From contig CAJPPK010000001.1 in assembly GCA_905372565.1 (NCBI GenBank), forward strand, positions 62,001 to 126,000: a stretch of DNA of 64,000 nt. The letters are read 5' to 3'. Each line of letters starts with the position of its first letter. Positions within the stretch are counted from its first letter, which is position 1. Source of the stretch: an uncultured Porphyromonas sp. (lineage in GTDB: Bacteria > Bacteroidota > Bacteroidia > Bacteroidales > Porphyromonadaceae). The notes below the pieces were generated by a model. It searched no databases. It was not told the DNA's origin and worked only from the letters and a program-made list of their open reading frames with translations. The position numbers and the translations under genes are program-made. Shown piece after piece: positions 25,774-34,030 of this stretch.

Positions 25774-26274
25774 ATGATGAATAAGATTAAGTTCACCTCT
25801 CTTTCTCTCCTTCTTGTAGGAGCCCTTACACTGACTTCATGCAGTAGTTGGGGAGTCCCTGGTGCTGCCAAGGATGCCCTACGTCGTGATTTCCCCAATG
25901 CGGAGCGCGTCGAATGGGATAAACAGGACAATGGCCTCTTTGAGGTTGAGTTCTCCAATGCTGGCATTAAGACTAAGGTACTCTATAGCCCTGAGGGTAC
26001 AGCTGAGTTCGTCGAAGAGACGCTACGCTTTACCCTCCTTCCAGAAGTAGTCAAGAAGCAAGTTCGTCAGTACTTCCCTGCACAAGAGATCGAAGATATC
26101 TACCGTCGGACAGATGCCGAAGGTAATGTCTGCTATGCTGTCGAGATCGGAGATGTCGAGCGTCTCTTCGGTGAAGATGGTCGCTATATTGGTCCATTCG
26201 ATGCCTTGGCTCCTCAGGCTGTACCTGCTCCTCTGGATACAGTTTCTTCCGCCGTAGATACGGTTCAACTGTAA
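25774..26274 (+). CDS. PepSY-like (DUF2874-type) lipoprotein
   Basis: 166 residues. The signal peptide ends in LTSC, a good lipobox (Cys about 23). The mature part has two related halves. GAAKDALRRDFPNAERVEWDK followed by FEVEF is the typical PepSY-like unit, and VVKKQVRQYFPAQEIEDIYRR followed by YAVEI repeats it. A short Pro/Ala/Val tail follows. Proteins of this type are exported in Bacteroidota, often small, and of unknown function. It is 34 nt after the AAA ATPase and 49 nt before a small barrel gene, so the pair of exported proteins may act together. Confidence 0.72.
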   Translation: MMNKIKFTSLSLLLVGALTLTSCSSWGVPGAAKDALRRDFPNAERVEWDKQDNGLFEVEFSNAGIKTKVLYSPEGTAEFVEETLRFTLLPEVVKKQVRQYFPAQEIEDIYRRTDAEGNVCYAVEIGDVERLFGEDGRYIGPFDALAPQAVPAPLDTVSSAVDTVQL

Positions 26275-26323
26275 CTCCTCGGATGCTCTCCCTTGAGTTA
26301 ATTCACCCTAATCTATAGTAATA

Positions 26324-27013
26324 ATGAATATCCTTAAGAACTTCTTCTTGGCCGCCAGTGCCATTTTTGCGCTAACGACAGTTAGCCAAGCTCAGGAGCT
26401 AGGTAAGCTCCGCTATCGTGTCGAAGGTGGTGTCACACTCTCTCGCCTTACCTCCCTCGGTGTTGACCACAACGGAGATGCAGGATCTTACCTCACGAGC
26501 TTCCGTGCAGGGGGTAGTGTCGTACTTCCTTTCGAGGAGACGATCTTCTCCTTCACCCCAGGTCTCTATGTCATAGGGCGTGGTGAAGGTCAAGGTACAC
26601 TCATCGAACCAGCTACTAAGAAAGCCAGCATCCAGAGCTATGTACTACAGCTCCCACTGGATATGTCTTTCCGTCTTTTCTCTCTGAATGATGCTCACCG
26701 CTTTTTCCTTAATGTAGGTCCCTACTTTGCCTATGGCCTATCGGCTAAGCTGACTCGTGGTGGTGATCTGCTAAACCCAGAGAAGAGTAGCCTTGGTACA
26801 AGTCTAGATCTGTATCAGAATGGCTACTTCAAGCGCTTCGAATTCGGTGTCGGTGCTAGCCTAATGTATCAGTATCAGCATGTCTATCTCCGTGGAGGTA
26901 TCGATGCTAGCATTACTGGTCAGGTAAAGCAGAATGCCGGTCGTTCTCTCTATGAGATCGCAGGTACTCCCCGCTACGTGACAAGCTATATCACACTCGG
27001 GTACGAGTTCTAA
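26324..27013 (+). CDS. PorT-family-like outer-membrane beta-barrel protein
   Basis: 229 residues with a signal peptide (FFLAASAIFALTTVSQAQ). The mature protein shows eight-strand barrel character: LRYRVEGGVTLSRL, then VVLPFEETIFSFTPGLYVIG, SYVLQLPLDMSFRLF, RFFLNVGPYFAYGL, FEFGVGASLMYQYQHVYLRGG. It ends in SYITLGYEF with a terminal aromatic. This is the opacity/PorT-like family frequent in Bacteroidota. A function cannot be read. A strong hairpin at 27032-27085 follows. Confidence 0.75.
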   Translation: MNILKNFFLAASAIFALTTVSQAQELGKLRYRVEGGVTLSRLTSLGVDHNGDAGSYLTSFRAGGSVVLPFEETIFSFTPGLYVIGRGEGQGTLIEPATKKASIQSYVLQLPLDMSFRLFSLNDAHRFFLNVGPYFAYGLSAKLTRGGDLLNPEKSSLGTSLDLYQNGYFKRFEFGVGASLMYQYQHVYLRGGIDASITGQVKQNAGRSLYEIAGTPRYVTSYITLGYEF

Positions 27014-27031
27014 GCTTCGTTCCACTTAAAT

Positions 27032-27085
27032 CTAAGGATAAGCCCCGCATGGATGTTTGCACATCCATGCGGGGCTTATCCTTAG
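27032..27085. terminator. Terminator with 25-bp arms
   Basis: Perfect 25-bp arms at 27032-27056 and 27061-27085 enclose a TTGC loop; the right arm is followed by TTATTTGTTG on the plus strand. It ends the barrel-protein transcript. Confidence 0.85.
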
Positions 27086-27110
27086 TTATTTGTTGCTCCA
27101 TGTAAAACAA

Positions 27111-27144
27111 ATCAGGCGATAACTCGTGAAAGTTATCGCCTGAT
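27111..27144 (-). terminator. Terminator of tRNA-Met
   Basis: Arms ATCAGGCGATAACT (27111-27124) and AGTTATCGCCTGAT (27131-27144) are perfect, loop of 6 nt. On the minus strand TTGTTTT follows, directly downstream of the tRNA. Confidence 0.8.
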
Positions 27145-27146
27145 CG

Positions 27147-27220
27147 TAGCGAGAGGGGGACTTGAACCCCCGACCTTCGGATTATGAATCCGACGCTCTA
27201 ACCAGCTGAGCTATCTCGCC
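27147..27220 (-). tRNA. tRNA-Met (CAT)
   Basis: On the minus strand the 74-nt cloverleaf starts GGCGAGATAGCTCAG, has the anticodon loop TTCATAA with a five-pair stem TCGGA/TCCGA, and T-arm GGGGGTTCAAGTCCCCC. The acceptor GGCGAGA pairs with TCTCGCT (one G-U at the end). CCA is not encoded. CAT could also be an Ile tRNA with modified C; the G-rich initiator stem is absent, so elongator Met is preferred. Confidence 0.88.
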
Positions 27221-27372
27221 GCCTTAACGCTTAAAGCACTGCAAAGATAGGGCAAATCTTTTGATTATGCAAGTAAGGTTTACCTTTGTTATTTCTGAAG
27301 ACTTAATCTCCTCAAAGCTAGTGTCTCTCTCCTTGGAGCGAGGGGGCATAGATAGGAAGGGGATGGGCTGAC

Positions 27373-27816
27373 TTAGCTAAGAGGATCTTCCTCCTCTGTA
27401 GGAGTGTAGCGCTTCCGGTCAAAGAGAGGTGTCTCGTCGGATTTCTCTGGGGTGTGAGGCTTATCTTCTTGAATGGAGCATCTATGGAGCTGGATCTGCT
27501 CCACGATAATCTCTGTCACGGCCTTTGTCTGACCATGACGATCAGTCTCTCTGTGGTAGTCGATACGACCGATCACGGAGAGTAGGGTGCCTAGACGTAC
27601 CGATCGCTCAATCTGTATCCCTACATGACCACGTGCTACTAGACTATGGAATAGCTGTCGTAGCTGGCTCTGAGTACCTCCATGGATAGGGAGTTGCTCT
27701 TGGGTACGTAGTCTAAGGCGTACCTCTGGATAGGCAGGAGCTAGGTAATGTACGATCGGATCCTCCACCACCTCACCTGTCAAGATGATACGGTTGATTG
27801 GGTAGGGGCTAGCCAT
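27373..27816 (-). CDS. SSB-like OB-fold protein
   Basis: 147 residues. NRIILTGEVVEDP at the N-terminus and the later VRLGTLLSVIGRIDYHRETDRHGQTKAVTEIIVEQIQL are the two conserved parts of bacterial single-stranded-DNA-binding proteins. The middle is unusual, with an insertion around QSQLRQLFHSLVARGHVG. The tail ends EEEDPLS instead of the DIPF-like tip that recruits partner enzymes. It may be a specialised SSB or a PriB-like paralogue. It lies 7 nt after tsaB, the last gene of the aspT-queC-xth-tsaB run. Confidence 0.75.
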   Translation of the reverse strand: MASPYPINRIILTGEVVEDPIVHYLAPAYPEVRLRLRTQEQLPIHGGTQSQLRQLFHSLVARGHVGIQIERSVRLGTLLSVIGRIDYHRETDRHGQTKAVTEIIVEQIQLHRCSIQEDKPHTPEKSDETPLFDRKRYTPTEEEDPLS

Positions 27817-27823
27817 AGATGCC

Positions 27824-28522
27824 TTATCGATTAAGCACCTTGTTCTTGGCCACTACTGCAACGTAGTCTTTGAGGTAATTTGGAGTCCAGTAGGCGATGT
27901 CAACAAAGATCTTTTCTCTGAAGGCATGTGAGGCGAGGTGGATCATCCCCTGTGCAGAAGGAGCGAATCCTTCGTCCCATACTTCATACTCTAGCTCCTG
28001 CCAGAGGTCACGTACCTTGCCAGCACCATCACCGACGAAGAGATGCTTGCCCTTCTCTAATGTAGGAGGAAGATCTGCTTCGAGGACTAGTGGATGATCT
28101 TCCTCTAGACGCTCTCCTTGTGTCGAGAAGGAAGCTGTATAGACTTCCATACGGCGAGCATCAATCATCGGGTGGATGACTGTGATGGGACTTTTCTTGG
28201 GGAGCTGATGAATAGCTTGATGGGCAATGATCTCTAGCGTGTCTAGTGCAATGAGTGGAATCTTTAGACCAAAGCAGAGCCCTTTGGCAAGGGAGGCGCC
28301 AATACGGAGTCCCGTGTAGCTCCCTGGACCGGCACTTAGTGCGACAGCGGAGATAGTGATACCTGCCTTGTGTGCCTTGGCTAGGAGTTCGTCTACGAGA
28401 GGTGCTAACGCCGCAGCGTGTCCCCCCTCAGGTGCTGATAAGGTATGCTCGGCGAAGAGTTGTTCGCCATAACCGATAGCTACGGAGCAGGTCGAGGCGG
28501 AGGTCTCAATACAGAGTATCAT
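27824..28522 (-). CDS. tsaB: tRNA threonylcarbamoyladenosine synthesis protein TsaB
   Basis: 232 residues from the ATG at 28522, where MILCIETSASTCSVAI begins as in the family; the frame is open to 28549. ALSAGPGSYTGLRIGASLAKGLC is the ASKHA signature of TsaB. TsaB pairs with TsaD to place threonylcarbamoyl on A37 of ANN-reading tRNAs. The Sua5/YciO-type gene at 14664 may supply the donor. It overlaps nothing and sits 19 nt after xth. Confidence 0.92.
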   Translation of the reverse strand: MILCIETSASTCSVAIGYGEQLFAEHTLSAPEGGHAAALAPLVDELLAKAHKAGITISAVALSAGPGSYTGLRIGASLAKGLCFGLKIPLIALDTLEIIAHQAIHQLPKKSPITVIHPMIDARRMEVYTASFSTQGERLEEDHPLVLEADLPPTLEKGKHLFVGDGAGKVRDLWQELEYEVWDEGFAPSAQGMIHLASHAFREKIFVDIAYWTPNYLKDYVAVVAKNKVLNR

Positions 28523-28541
28523 AGTTGTGTGTAGTGAAAGG

Positions 28542-29297
28542 TTAGTCAAGGAGAAGCTCTACGGGGCAGTGGTCAGACCCATAGATTTCGGTATGGATGG
28601 AGGCGCCTAGGAGGCGGGGGGCTAGACGCTCTGAGGTCACGAAGTAGTCTATACGCCAGCCCGAGTTACGCTCCCGAGCCTTGAAGCGATACGACCACCA
28701 GGAGTAGATGTCTGCTTGGTCGGGGTAGAAATAGCGGAAGGTATCGATGAAGCCTGCATCGAGTAGCTCCTGGAACTTCCCTCGCTCTTCGTCTGTAAAC
28801 CCAGCATTCTTGCGGTTGGACTTAGGATTCTTGAGGTCAATCTCCTTATGGGCAACGTTGAGGTCACCACAGACGATCACGGGCTTCTTGCTATCTAGCT
28901 CCTTGAGATAAGCACGGAAAGCATCCTCCCAGGTCATGCGATAGGAAAGTCTGCGTAGGTCATCCTGCGAATTGGGTGTATAGACCGTGACAAGGTAGAA
29001 GTCAGGATACTCTAGACAGATCACTCGTCCCTCCTGGTCGTGCTCCTCGATCCCGATGTCATAGGAGACGCTCAGAGGTTCGTGACGTGTATAGATAGCA
29101 GTACCAGAGTAGCCCTTTTTGACGGCATAGTTCCAGTAAGAGTAGGGGAAATCTGGTAGCTCAGCGTCGAGCTGACCAGCCTGCATCTTGGTCTCTTGTA
29201 GGCAGACGACGTCCGCCTCGAGGGACTTAATGATATCGGGGAAGCCTTTGCCGAAGACGGCACGTAGGCCATTGACATTCCAAGAGATTAGTTTCAT
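28542..29297 (-). CDS. xth: Exodeoxyribonuclease III / AP endonuclease
   Basis: 251 residues from the ATG at 29297 ([14 protein letters not shown]). The catalytic residues are seen in LQETKMQ (metal Glu), [19 protein letters not shown] (Asp and Asn), NSGWRIDYF and GSDHCPVEL (Asp-His). It cuts at abasic sites during DNA repair and complements nth at 18869. An upstream extension to 29342 lacks family similarity. It lies 16 nt after queC. Confidence 0.95.
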   Translation of the reverse strand: MKLISWNVNGLRAVFGKGFPDIIKSLEADVVCLQETKMQAGQLDAELPDFPYSYWNYAVKKGYSGTAIYTRHEPLSVSYDIGIEEHDQEGRVICLEYPDFYLVTVYTPNSQDDLRRLSYRMTWEDAFRAYLKELDSKKPVIVCGDLNVAHKEIDLKNPKSNRKNAGFTDEERGKFQELLDAGFIDTFRYFYPDQADIYSWWSYRFKARERNSGWRIDYFVTSERLAPRLLGASIHTEIYGSDHCPVELLLD

Positions 29298-29313
29298 GTG
29301 TTCGTTGGTGTTA

Positions 29314-29973
29314 TTAGTTGAGATAGGACGTTGGGTCATCAATCTCAGCGAAGGTCATCGCTTCCTTACGCTCGATACAGGTGCCACAGCATCCACACTG
29401 TACATCGCCTCCTTCGTAGCAGCTCCAAGTCTCCGCATAGTTAATGCCGAGGCGTTTGCCATGCTGGGCTATCTCTCCCTTAGATAGGGAGGTGTAGGGG
29501 GCACAGACGGTGACTCCGTTACTTGTACCCTGTAGAATAGCTTCATTCATCGGTGTAATGAAAGAGGCACGGCAGTCTGGATAAATCGCATGGTCTCCGA
29601 AGTGGTTCGCGATGTATAGTCTCTGCAGGCCACGACTCTCTGCTAAACCGGCAGCTATGGATAGCATGATCCCGTTACGGAAGGGGACTACCGTGGCTGC
29701 CATATTCTCTTCATCGTAGCTTCCCTTGGGGATCTCGCCCCCGTGCTCTAGTAGAGCGCTTCGGAAGTACTGTCCCATGAAGGAGAGGGGGATGATGATA
29801 TGCTCGATGCCTAGACGCTCGCAGTGAAGGCGAGCCATAGGTAGCTCACGGGCATTGTGCTTAGATCCGTAGTCGAAGGAGACGGCTAGAGCGATCTCCT
29901 CCCGGTATTCGTAGAGCAGGGTGACGCTGTCCATCCCTCCAGAGAGGACGATGAGGCCGTTTTTAGTCTGCAT
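29314..29973 (-). CDS. queC: 7-cyano-7-deazaguanine synthase
   Basis: 219 residues. The ATP pyrophosphatase loop [11 protein letters not shown] is at about residues 10-20, and [17 protein letters not shown] in the middle. Cysteines near the C-terminus, [19 protein letters not shown] spacing, form the zinc site. It makes preQ0 from 7-carboxy-7-deazaguanine for queuosine. Other queuosine genes are not in the window. It is 21 nt after the AspT-like gene. I found no preQ1 riboswitch upstream. Confidence 0.95.
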   Translation of the reverse strand: MQTKNGLIVLSGGMDSVTLLYEYREEIALAVSFDYGSKHNARELPMARLHCERLGIEHIIIPLSFMGQYFRSALLEHGGEIPKGSYDEENMAATVVPFRNGIMLSIAAGLAESRGLQRLYIANHFGDHAIYPDCRASFITPMNEAILQGTSNGVTVCAPYTSLSKGEIAQHGKRLGINYAETWSCYEGGDVQCGCCGTCIERKEAMTFAEIDDPTSYLN

Positions 29974-29994
29974 ATATAGGGTGAGGTATAGTGG

Positions 29995-31683
29995 CTAGAG
30001 GAAGAAGCTAAGTAGGATCTGTGCTGATATGATACGTACGAACATCCCCACAGGATAGACGATAGCGTAGGCTACGGAGCTGGAGCGAGAGTCGTTGATC
30101 GACATCGCATAGTCGAGAGCCATGGAGTTCGCCATGACTCCGCAGAGCATCCCGACGGTCTCGGCGTGCGTCTTGCGATAGCCGAAGAGGGAGAGTATAC
30201 CGACGAGCATCGTCGGTAGGAAGGTGATGAGGAAGCCTAGGAGAATCCAAAGTAAACCACTGCCGTGGATAATCATATCGAAGAAGTGTGCACCACTAGC
30301 CAATCCTAGCCCAGCGAGGTAGAGTATGATCCCTAGCTGCTTGATGAGCTGTGTCGCACTATTGCTCATGTAGGTGGCGATGCGAAGGCTTGGACCGAAT
30401 GCACCCATGAGAATGCCCATAATGATCGGTCCTCCTGCTAGACCGAGCTTGATCGGCATGCTCAGACCTGGTATCGCCAAGGGGATAGAGCCAAGTATAC
30501 AGCCCATCGCAAGCCCGAAGAAGAAGCTGAAGAGCTTGGGCTTATCAAGCATATTGATGGAGTCTCCGAGGAATTTCGCCGCCTTGATGACCTCTTGGGA
30601 CTCGCCGACGACGGACAGACGGTCGCCGAGCTGGAGGCGCAGGTCGGGCGTGGCTAGGATTTCGATCCCTGCACGGTCGATGCGGGTGATGTTGATCCCG
30701 TATTGATTACGTAGGCGAAGAGCCCCGAGCTTCGCTCCATTGACACGAGAGTTCGTGATAATGATACGCTTCGAAATAAGTTGGGAGTCGATAGCGTCCC
30801 AGTCGATGTCGGGACGGTTCCAGTCGCGAGACTCGGCACGCTGACCAAAGAAGGTGATAAACTCCTCCAAATCCTCTGGATGGATAAGCACTAGGAGGTG
30901 GTCTCCCTCATAGAGTACTGTCTCGGAGGTCGGGACGATGAGCTTCTCCCCTCGCCAGATGCGGGAGATGATGAAGTGCTTCGGCTCGAGATGGACGACC
31001 TCGAGGATGGTCTTGCCGAAGAGCTTCGTATTGGTCAGCTCTAGCTCGGTGATATAAGTCGTACGCTGAGCTTGAGACGTGCCTTCCTCTTTATTCTTGT
31101 GAGGATCGATAAAGTTCAGGCAAATGATCGCTAAGATCATCCCGACGACCCCGAGGGGATAGGTCAGAGCACAGCCTAGGGCGAGGTCAGCTACCTGCCG
31201 ACTGCCCTCTGCGCCTAAGGCATCCTGGAGCGTACTCTGGACGGCGGCGAGCATTGGGGTATTCGTCACGGCTCCGGACATGATCCCTAAGAGGTTAGGC
31301 ATAGAGATTCCGAGGAGGAAGTGCATCGCTAGGACGAGTGCCAGCCCTAGGACGATCACCAGTAGCCCCAGACTGTTGTAGAAGATTCCTTGGCTTTTGA
31401 GCGAAGGGAAGAAGGAGGGACCGACTTCCACCCCGAGGGCATAGACGAAGAGTGCTAGGCCGATCGTCTGTGCGAAGCTGTTCATCTTCGGATCAACCGT
31501 CACTCCGAAGTGGGCGGCCAGAATACCTACGAAGAAGACAAAGGTGATGCCGAGGGAGATCTTGCCTACGCGGAGCTTACCCAAGGTCAGCCCTGCGGCC
31601 GATACCAAGGTGAGCCAAACGAGCGTCTGAAGTACCGATGGGGAGATAAAGACATCTTGTAACCACGAATATATTGCCTCCAT
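29995..31683 (-). CDS. AspT/YidE-family transporter with TrkA-C domains
   Basis: 562 residues. Two membrane halves of about five helices each flank two cytoplasmic RCK C-terminal (TrkA_C) domains. The first half contains LGVEVGPSFF and SGAVTNTPMLAAVQ, the second GGPIIMGILMGAFGP and GLASGAHFF. The regulatory domains span about residues 205-395 (LTNTKLFGKTILE, then VNGAKLGALRLRNQYG). This is the aspartate:alanine exchanger superfamily; E. coli YidE and YbjL are relatives with unknown substrate. It begins the run toward ssb and has a promoter at 31735-31762. Confidence 0.87.
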   Translation of the reverse strand: MEAIYSWLQDVFISPSVLQTLVWLTLVSAAGLTLGKLRVGKISLGITFVFFVGILAAHFGVTVDPKMNSFAQTIGLALFVYALGVEVGPSFFPSLKSQGIFYNSLGLLVIVLGLALVLAMHFLLGISMPNLLGIMSGAVTNTPMLAAVQSTLQDALGAEGSRQVADLALGCALTYPLGVVGMILAIICLNFIDPHKNKEEGTSQAQRTTYITELELTNTKLFGKTILEVVHLEPKHFIISRIWRGEKLIVPTSETVLYEGDHLLVLIHPEDLEEFITFFGQRAESRDWNRPDIDWDAIDSQLISKRIIITNSRVNGAKLGALRLRNQYGINITRIDRAGIEILATPDLRLQLGDRLSVVGESQEVIKAAKFLGDSINMLDKPKLFSFFFGLAMGCILGSIPLAIPGLSMPIKLGLAGGPIIMGILMGAFGPSLRIATYMSNSATQLIKQLGIILYLAGLGLASGAHFFDMIIHGSGLLWILLGFLITFLPTMLVGILSLFGYRKTHAETVGMLCGVMANSMALDYAMSINDSRSSSVAYAIVYPVGMFVRIISAQILLSFFL

Positions 31684-31734
31684 TGATCTAATTTACGTAC
31701 TTGGGGGGAGCTTACGAAGCGATGTAATGTATTG

Positions 31735-31762
31735 CAAAAGTACCACTTTCTACCGAAGCAAA
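31735..31762 (-). promoter_or_regulatory. Promoter for the AspT-like gene
   Basis: On the minus strand TTTG (31762-31759) is followed after 16 nt by TACTTTTG (31742-31735), an exact TAnnTTTG about 50 nt before the ATG. Confidence 0.55.
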
Positions 31763-31911
31763 CCCTGTCCTCGGCGCATTCACGCTCGGAAGTCTCCGCC
31801 TTGCTTGTCAGCCTTAGTCGAAAAGGCAACTTAGCGCTACGGAGCTCGCTTCATTCATTGATTTAAGCGACCATGGCTGCTTGATTTTGGGACGATCAAG
31901 GTCTCGTGCTG

Positions 31912-32050
31912 GAAACGTATACGTTTTAGAGGTAAAACATATACGTCTTGACTGCGAAAGGTATACGTCTTGTCGGAGAAGGGGCTATGTCTTGATCAGG
32001 AGCTGGGTACGTGGGATCGTGTAAGCCTTTTTCGCTACCCCGTGTAAGCC
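31912..32050. repeat. Intergenic array of 22-nt units, TATACGTCTT core
   Basis: Units begin TATACGTTTTAG (31918), TATACGTCTTG (31940), TATACGTCTTG (31962), GCTATGTCTTG (31984) and GGTACGTGGG (32006), exact 22-nt steps. The first lies in the perfect palindrome AAACGTATACGTTT (31913-31926). A second motif, CGTGTAAGCC, repeats at 32018 and 32041. The gap 31684-32156 otherwise holds a promoter and a terminator. Confidence 0.75.
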
Positions 32051-32075
32051 CTTGCCCTAGCGAGTAAAACGAAAA

Positions 32076-32105
32076 CACCCCGCTACCGAAACCGATAGCG
32101 GGGTG
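32076..32105 (-). terminator. Terminator of the decarboxylase operon
   Basis: CACCCCGCTACCG and CGATAGCGGGGTG pair with one mismatch; on the minus strand a T-rich TTTTCGTTTT follows. It lies 50 nt beyond the stop of the beta-subunit gene. Confidence 0.75.
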
Positions 32106-32156
32106 GGAAGGGATGAGTCGTCAGACTTGTAGTTGGTGTAGCTGTTTCGTCGCCGA

Positions 32157-33311
32157 TTAGCCGAGGAAGCTAAGGAGAATCCCTGCTGCGACAGCCGATC
32201 CGATGACCCCTGCTACGTTCGGCCCCATGGCGTGCATGAGGAGATAGTTCGTGGGATCGTACTCTAGCCCCAGTGTCTGGGAGATACGAGCCGAGTCAGG
32301 GACGGCCGATACGCCTGCATTCCCGATGAGCGGATTGATCTTATTCTCGGGCTTAAGGAAGAGGTTGAAGACCTTCACGAAGAGGATCCCACTGATCGTA
32401 GCGACAACGAAGGAGAACGCACCGAGACCGAAGATCAGGACAGAGTTCCCCGTGAGGAATTCCGTAGCCTGGGTCGATGCCCCGACCGTCACCCCTAGGA
32501 GGATCGTGATCGTATCAATCAGTGGCCCCTTAGCTGTATCTGCTAAGCGTCGGGTGACACCACTCTCGCGAAGAAGGTTCCCGAAGAAGAGCATCCCAAG
32601 GAGGGGAAGCGCTGGGGGAACGAGCATCGTCGTGAGCAGTAGCCCAGCGATAGGGAAGAGGATCTTCTCCGTCTGAGATACTTGGCGTGGACGCTTCATG
32701 CGCATGACCCGTTCCTTCTTCGTCGTCAAGAGACGCATGAAAGGAGGCTGGATAACGGGGACTAGCGCCATATAGGAATAGGCGGATACAGCGATTGCGC
32801 CGAGGAGGTGTGGTGCGAGGCGGTTAGATAGGAAGATAGCCGTAGGACCATCTGCCCCGCCGATGATACCGATAGCACCCGCTTCGAGAGGCGTAAAGCC
32901 CAGCTGTAGCGCTGTCATGTAGGCCGCAAAGATGCCAAACTGAGCAGCTGCACCTACTAGCATGAGCTTCGGATTAGAGATCAGAGCCGTGAAGTCCGTC
33001 ATAGCACCAATCCCAAGGAAGATCAAGGGTGGATACCACCCTTGACGCACTCCTTGGTAGAGGATGTTTAGTACGGATCCTTCTTCATAGATACCCACCT
33101 GTAGGCCATTGGTCATCGGGATATTCCCAATGAGCATCCCAAAGCCAATAGGGATGAGTAGCATGGGCTCAAATTCGTATTTGATAGCTAAGAAGATGAA
33201 GAGTAGCCCCACCAAGAGCATGATGATATGACCAGGTGTAGCGTTCGCCATTCCCGTGAAGGAATAGAACGTCTCCATATTCTCAGCAAGAAAGCCCCAG
33301 AAGGAGGACAT
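32157..33311 (-). CDS. mmdB: Na+-translocating decarboxylase beta subunit
   Basis: 384 residues from the ATG at 33311. The frame is open to 33323, but that would overlap the biotin-carrier gene. About nine to eleven hydrophobic segments and the signature GIIGGADGPTAIF (with the essential Asp) mark the OadB/GcdB/MmdB family. VGASTQATEFL and IGNAGVSAVPDSARI are further conserved sites. It decarboxylates carboxybiotin and pumps Na+ out across the inner membrane. The presence of the carboxyltransferase and epimerase upstream points to methylmalonyl-CoA rather than oxaloacetate. It is the last gene of the operon. Confidence 0.93.
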   Translation of the reverse strand: MSSFWGFLAENMETFYSFTGMANATPGHIIMLLVGLLFIFLAIKYEFEPMLLIPIGFGMLIGNIPMTNGLQVGIYEEGSVLNILYQGVRQGWYPPLIFLGIGAMTDFTALISNPKLMLVGAAAQFGIFAAYMTALQLGFTPLEAGAIGIIGGADGPTAIFLSNRLAPHLLGAIAVSAYSYMALVPVIQPPFMRLLTTKKERVMRMKRPRQVSQTEKILFPIAGLLLTTMLVPPALPLLGMLFFGNLLRESGVTRRLADTAKGPLIDTITILLGVTVGASTQATEFLTGNSVLIFGLGAFSFVVATISGILFVKVFNLFLKPENKINPLIGNAGVSAVPDSARISQTLGLEYDPTNYLLMHAMGPNVAGVIGSAVAAGILLSFLG

Positions 33312-33315
33312 AAGC

Positions 33316-33804
33316 CTAGCCAATGATGACGATGTCGGAGCCTTCGAGGATATTATCTCCCTTGGCTACCTTGATCGCCGTGATGACGCCATCGCACTCA
33401 GCGTTGATGTTGTTCTCCATCTTCATCGCTTCGAGGATAGCAACAGTCTGACCAGCCTTGACCGTATCTCCTACGGCTACCTTAATGTCAAGGATGACAC
33501 CTGGTAGGGGAGACTGCACTGCTGTACCCTTGCCTGCTGGAGCTGCGGACTCTGCTACTGGAGCTGCAGGAGCGATAGGCTGAGGAGCGGGTGCTGGCGC
33601 AGGAGCTGGAGCCGCGGCAGGAGCAGGAGCAGGTGCTGGCGCTGGCTTAGCGGCTGGACGAGCTACGGGAGCAGCTACGCTGTCACCGAGGATGTCTACT
33701 TGGTAGGAGACACCATTCACTTCTACGGCTGCCTTGTTGCCATCGAGATCGATGATAGCGACGTTGTACTCGTTGCCGTTGATCTTATACTTGTACTCTT
33801 TCAT
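33316..33804 (-). CDS. mmdC: Biotin carboxyl carrier protein of the decarboxylase
   Basis: 162 residues. An N-terminal small domain (KYKINGNEYNVAI) is joined by a long Ala/Pro linker (about residues 44-85) to a biotinyl domain. The biotinylated Lys sits in EAMKMEN, preceded by SPLPGVILDIKV. It shuttles the carboxyl group from the alpha to the beta subunit. The Ala/Pro linker is coded by repetitive GCT/GGA-rich DNA, a coding repeat rather than an element. It ends 4 nt before the beta subunit start. Confidence 0.94.
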   Translation of the reverse strand: MKEYKYKINGNEYNVAIIDLDGNKAAVEVNGVSYQVDILGDSVAAPVARPAAKPAPAPAPAPAAAPAPAPAPAPQPIAPAAPVAESAAPAGKGTAVQSPLPGVILDIKVAVGDTVKAGQTVAILEAMKMENNINAECDGVITAIKVAKGDNILEGSDIVIIG

Positions 33805-33831
33805 TGTGTATGGGTGGATGTTAGTGTTTGC

Positions 33832-34014
33832 TTATGAACGAGAGATAGAAGGAAGCTGGCGCATGGTCAGCGACTTGAGGCTCCATGGTGAAGGAGTTGT
33901 ATGCTTGTAGGTCAGTACAAGTGACTCCTGATCGTGGAGGTGCTTGCCGAGCTCCTCATGCAGGGCATAGGAGATAGCGACGAAGACTTCCTTGAGGTTC
34001 GTTTCCTGAGGCAT
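33832..34014 (-). CDS. Small decarboxylase-associated protein (OadG-tail paralogue)
   Basis: 60 residues, between the gamma-like subunit gene and the biotin carrier (16 and 27 nt gaps). LKEVFVAISYALHEELGKH, then ESLVLTYKH and SPWSLKSL, resemble the C-terminal part of its upstream neighbour, where VAAAISLALQAELETQH, ESYTLTIRH and QWNARIQG occur in the same order. Thus it looks like a free copy of the gamma-subunit tail without the membrane anchor. By position it may be a delta- or epsilon-like accessory subunit, as known for methylmalonyl-CoA decarboxylase of Veillonella. No further motif is seen. Confidence 0.68.
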   Translation of the reverse strand: MPQETNLKEVFVAISYALHEELGKHLHDQESLVLTYKHTTPSPWSLKSLTMRQLPSISRS

Positions 34015-34030
34015 TTCTTACGATGTCTAT

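Noticed and set aside
29974..29994. A preQ1 riboswitch before queC
   Set aside because: Only 21 nt separate it from the upstream gene and no pseudoknot pattern is seen.
33595..33665. GCT/GGA-rich tandem repeat
   Set aside because: It codes the Ala/Pro linker of the biotin carrier, so codon repetition explains it.
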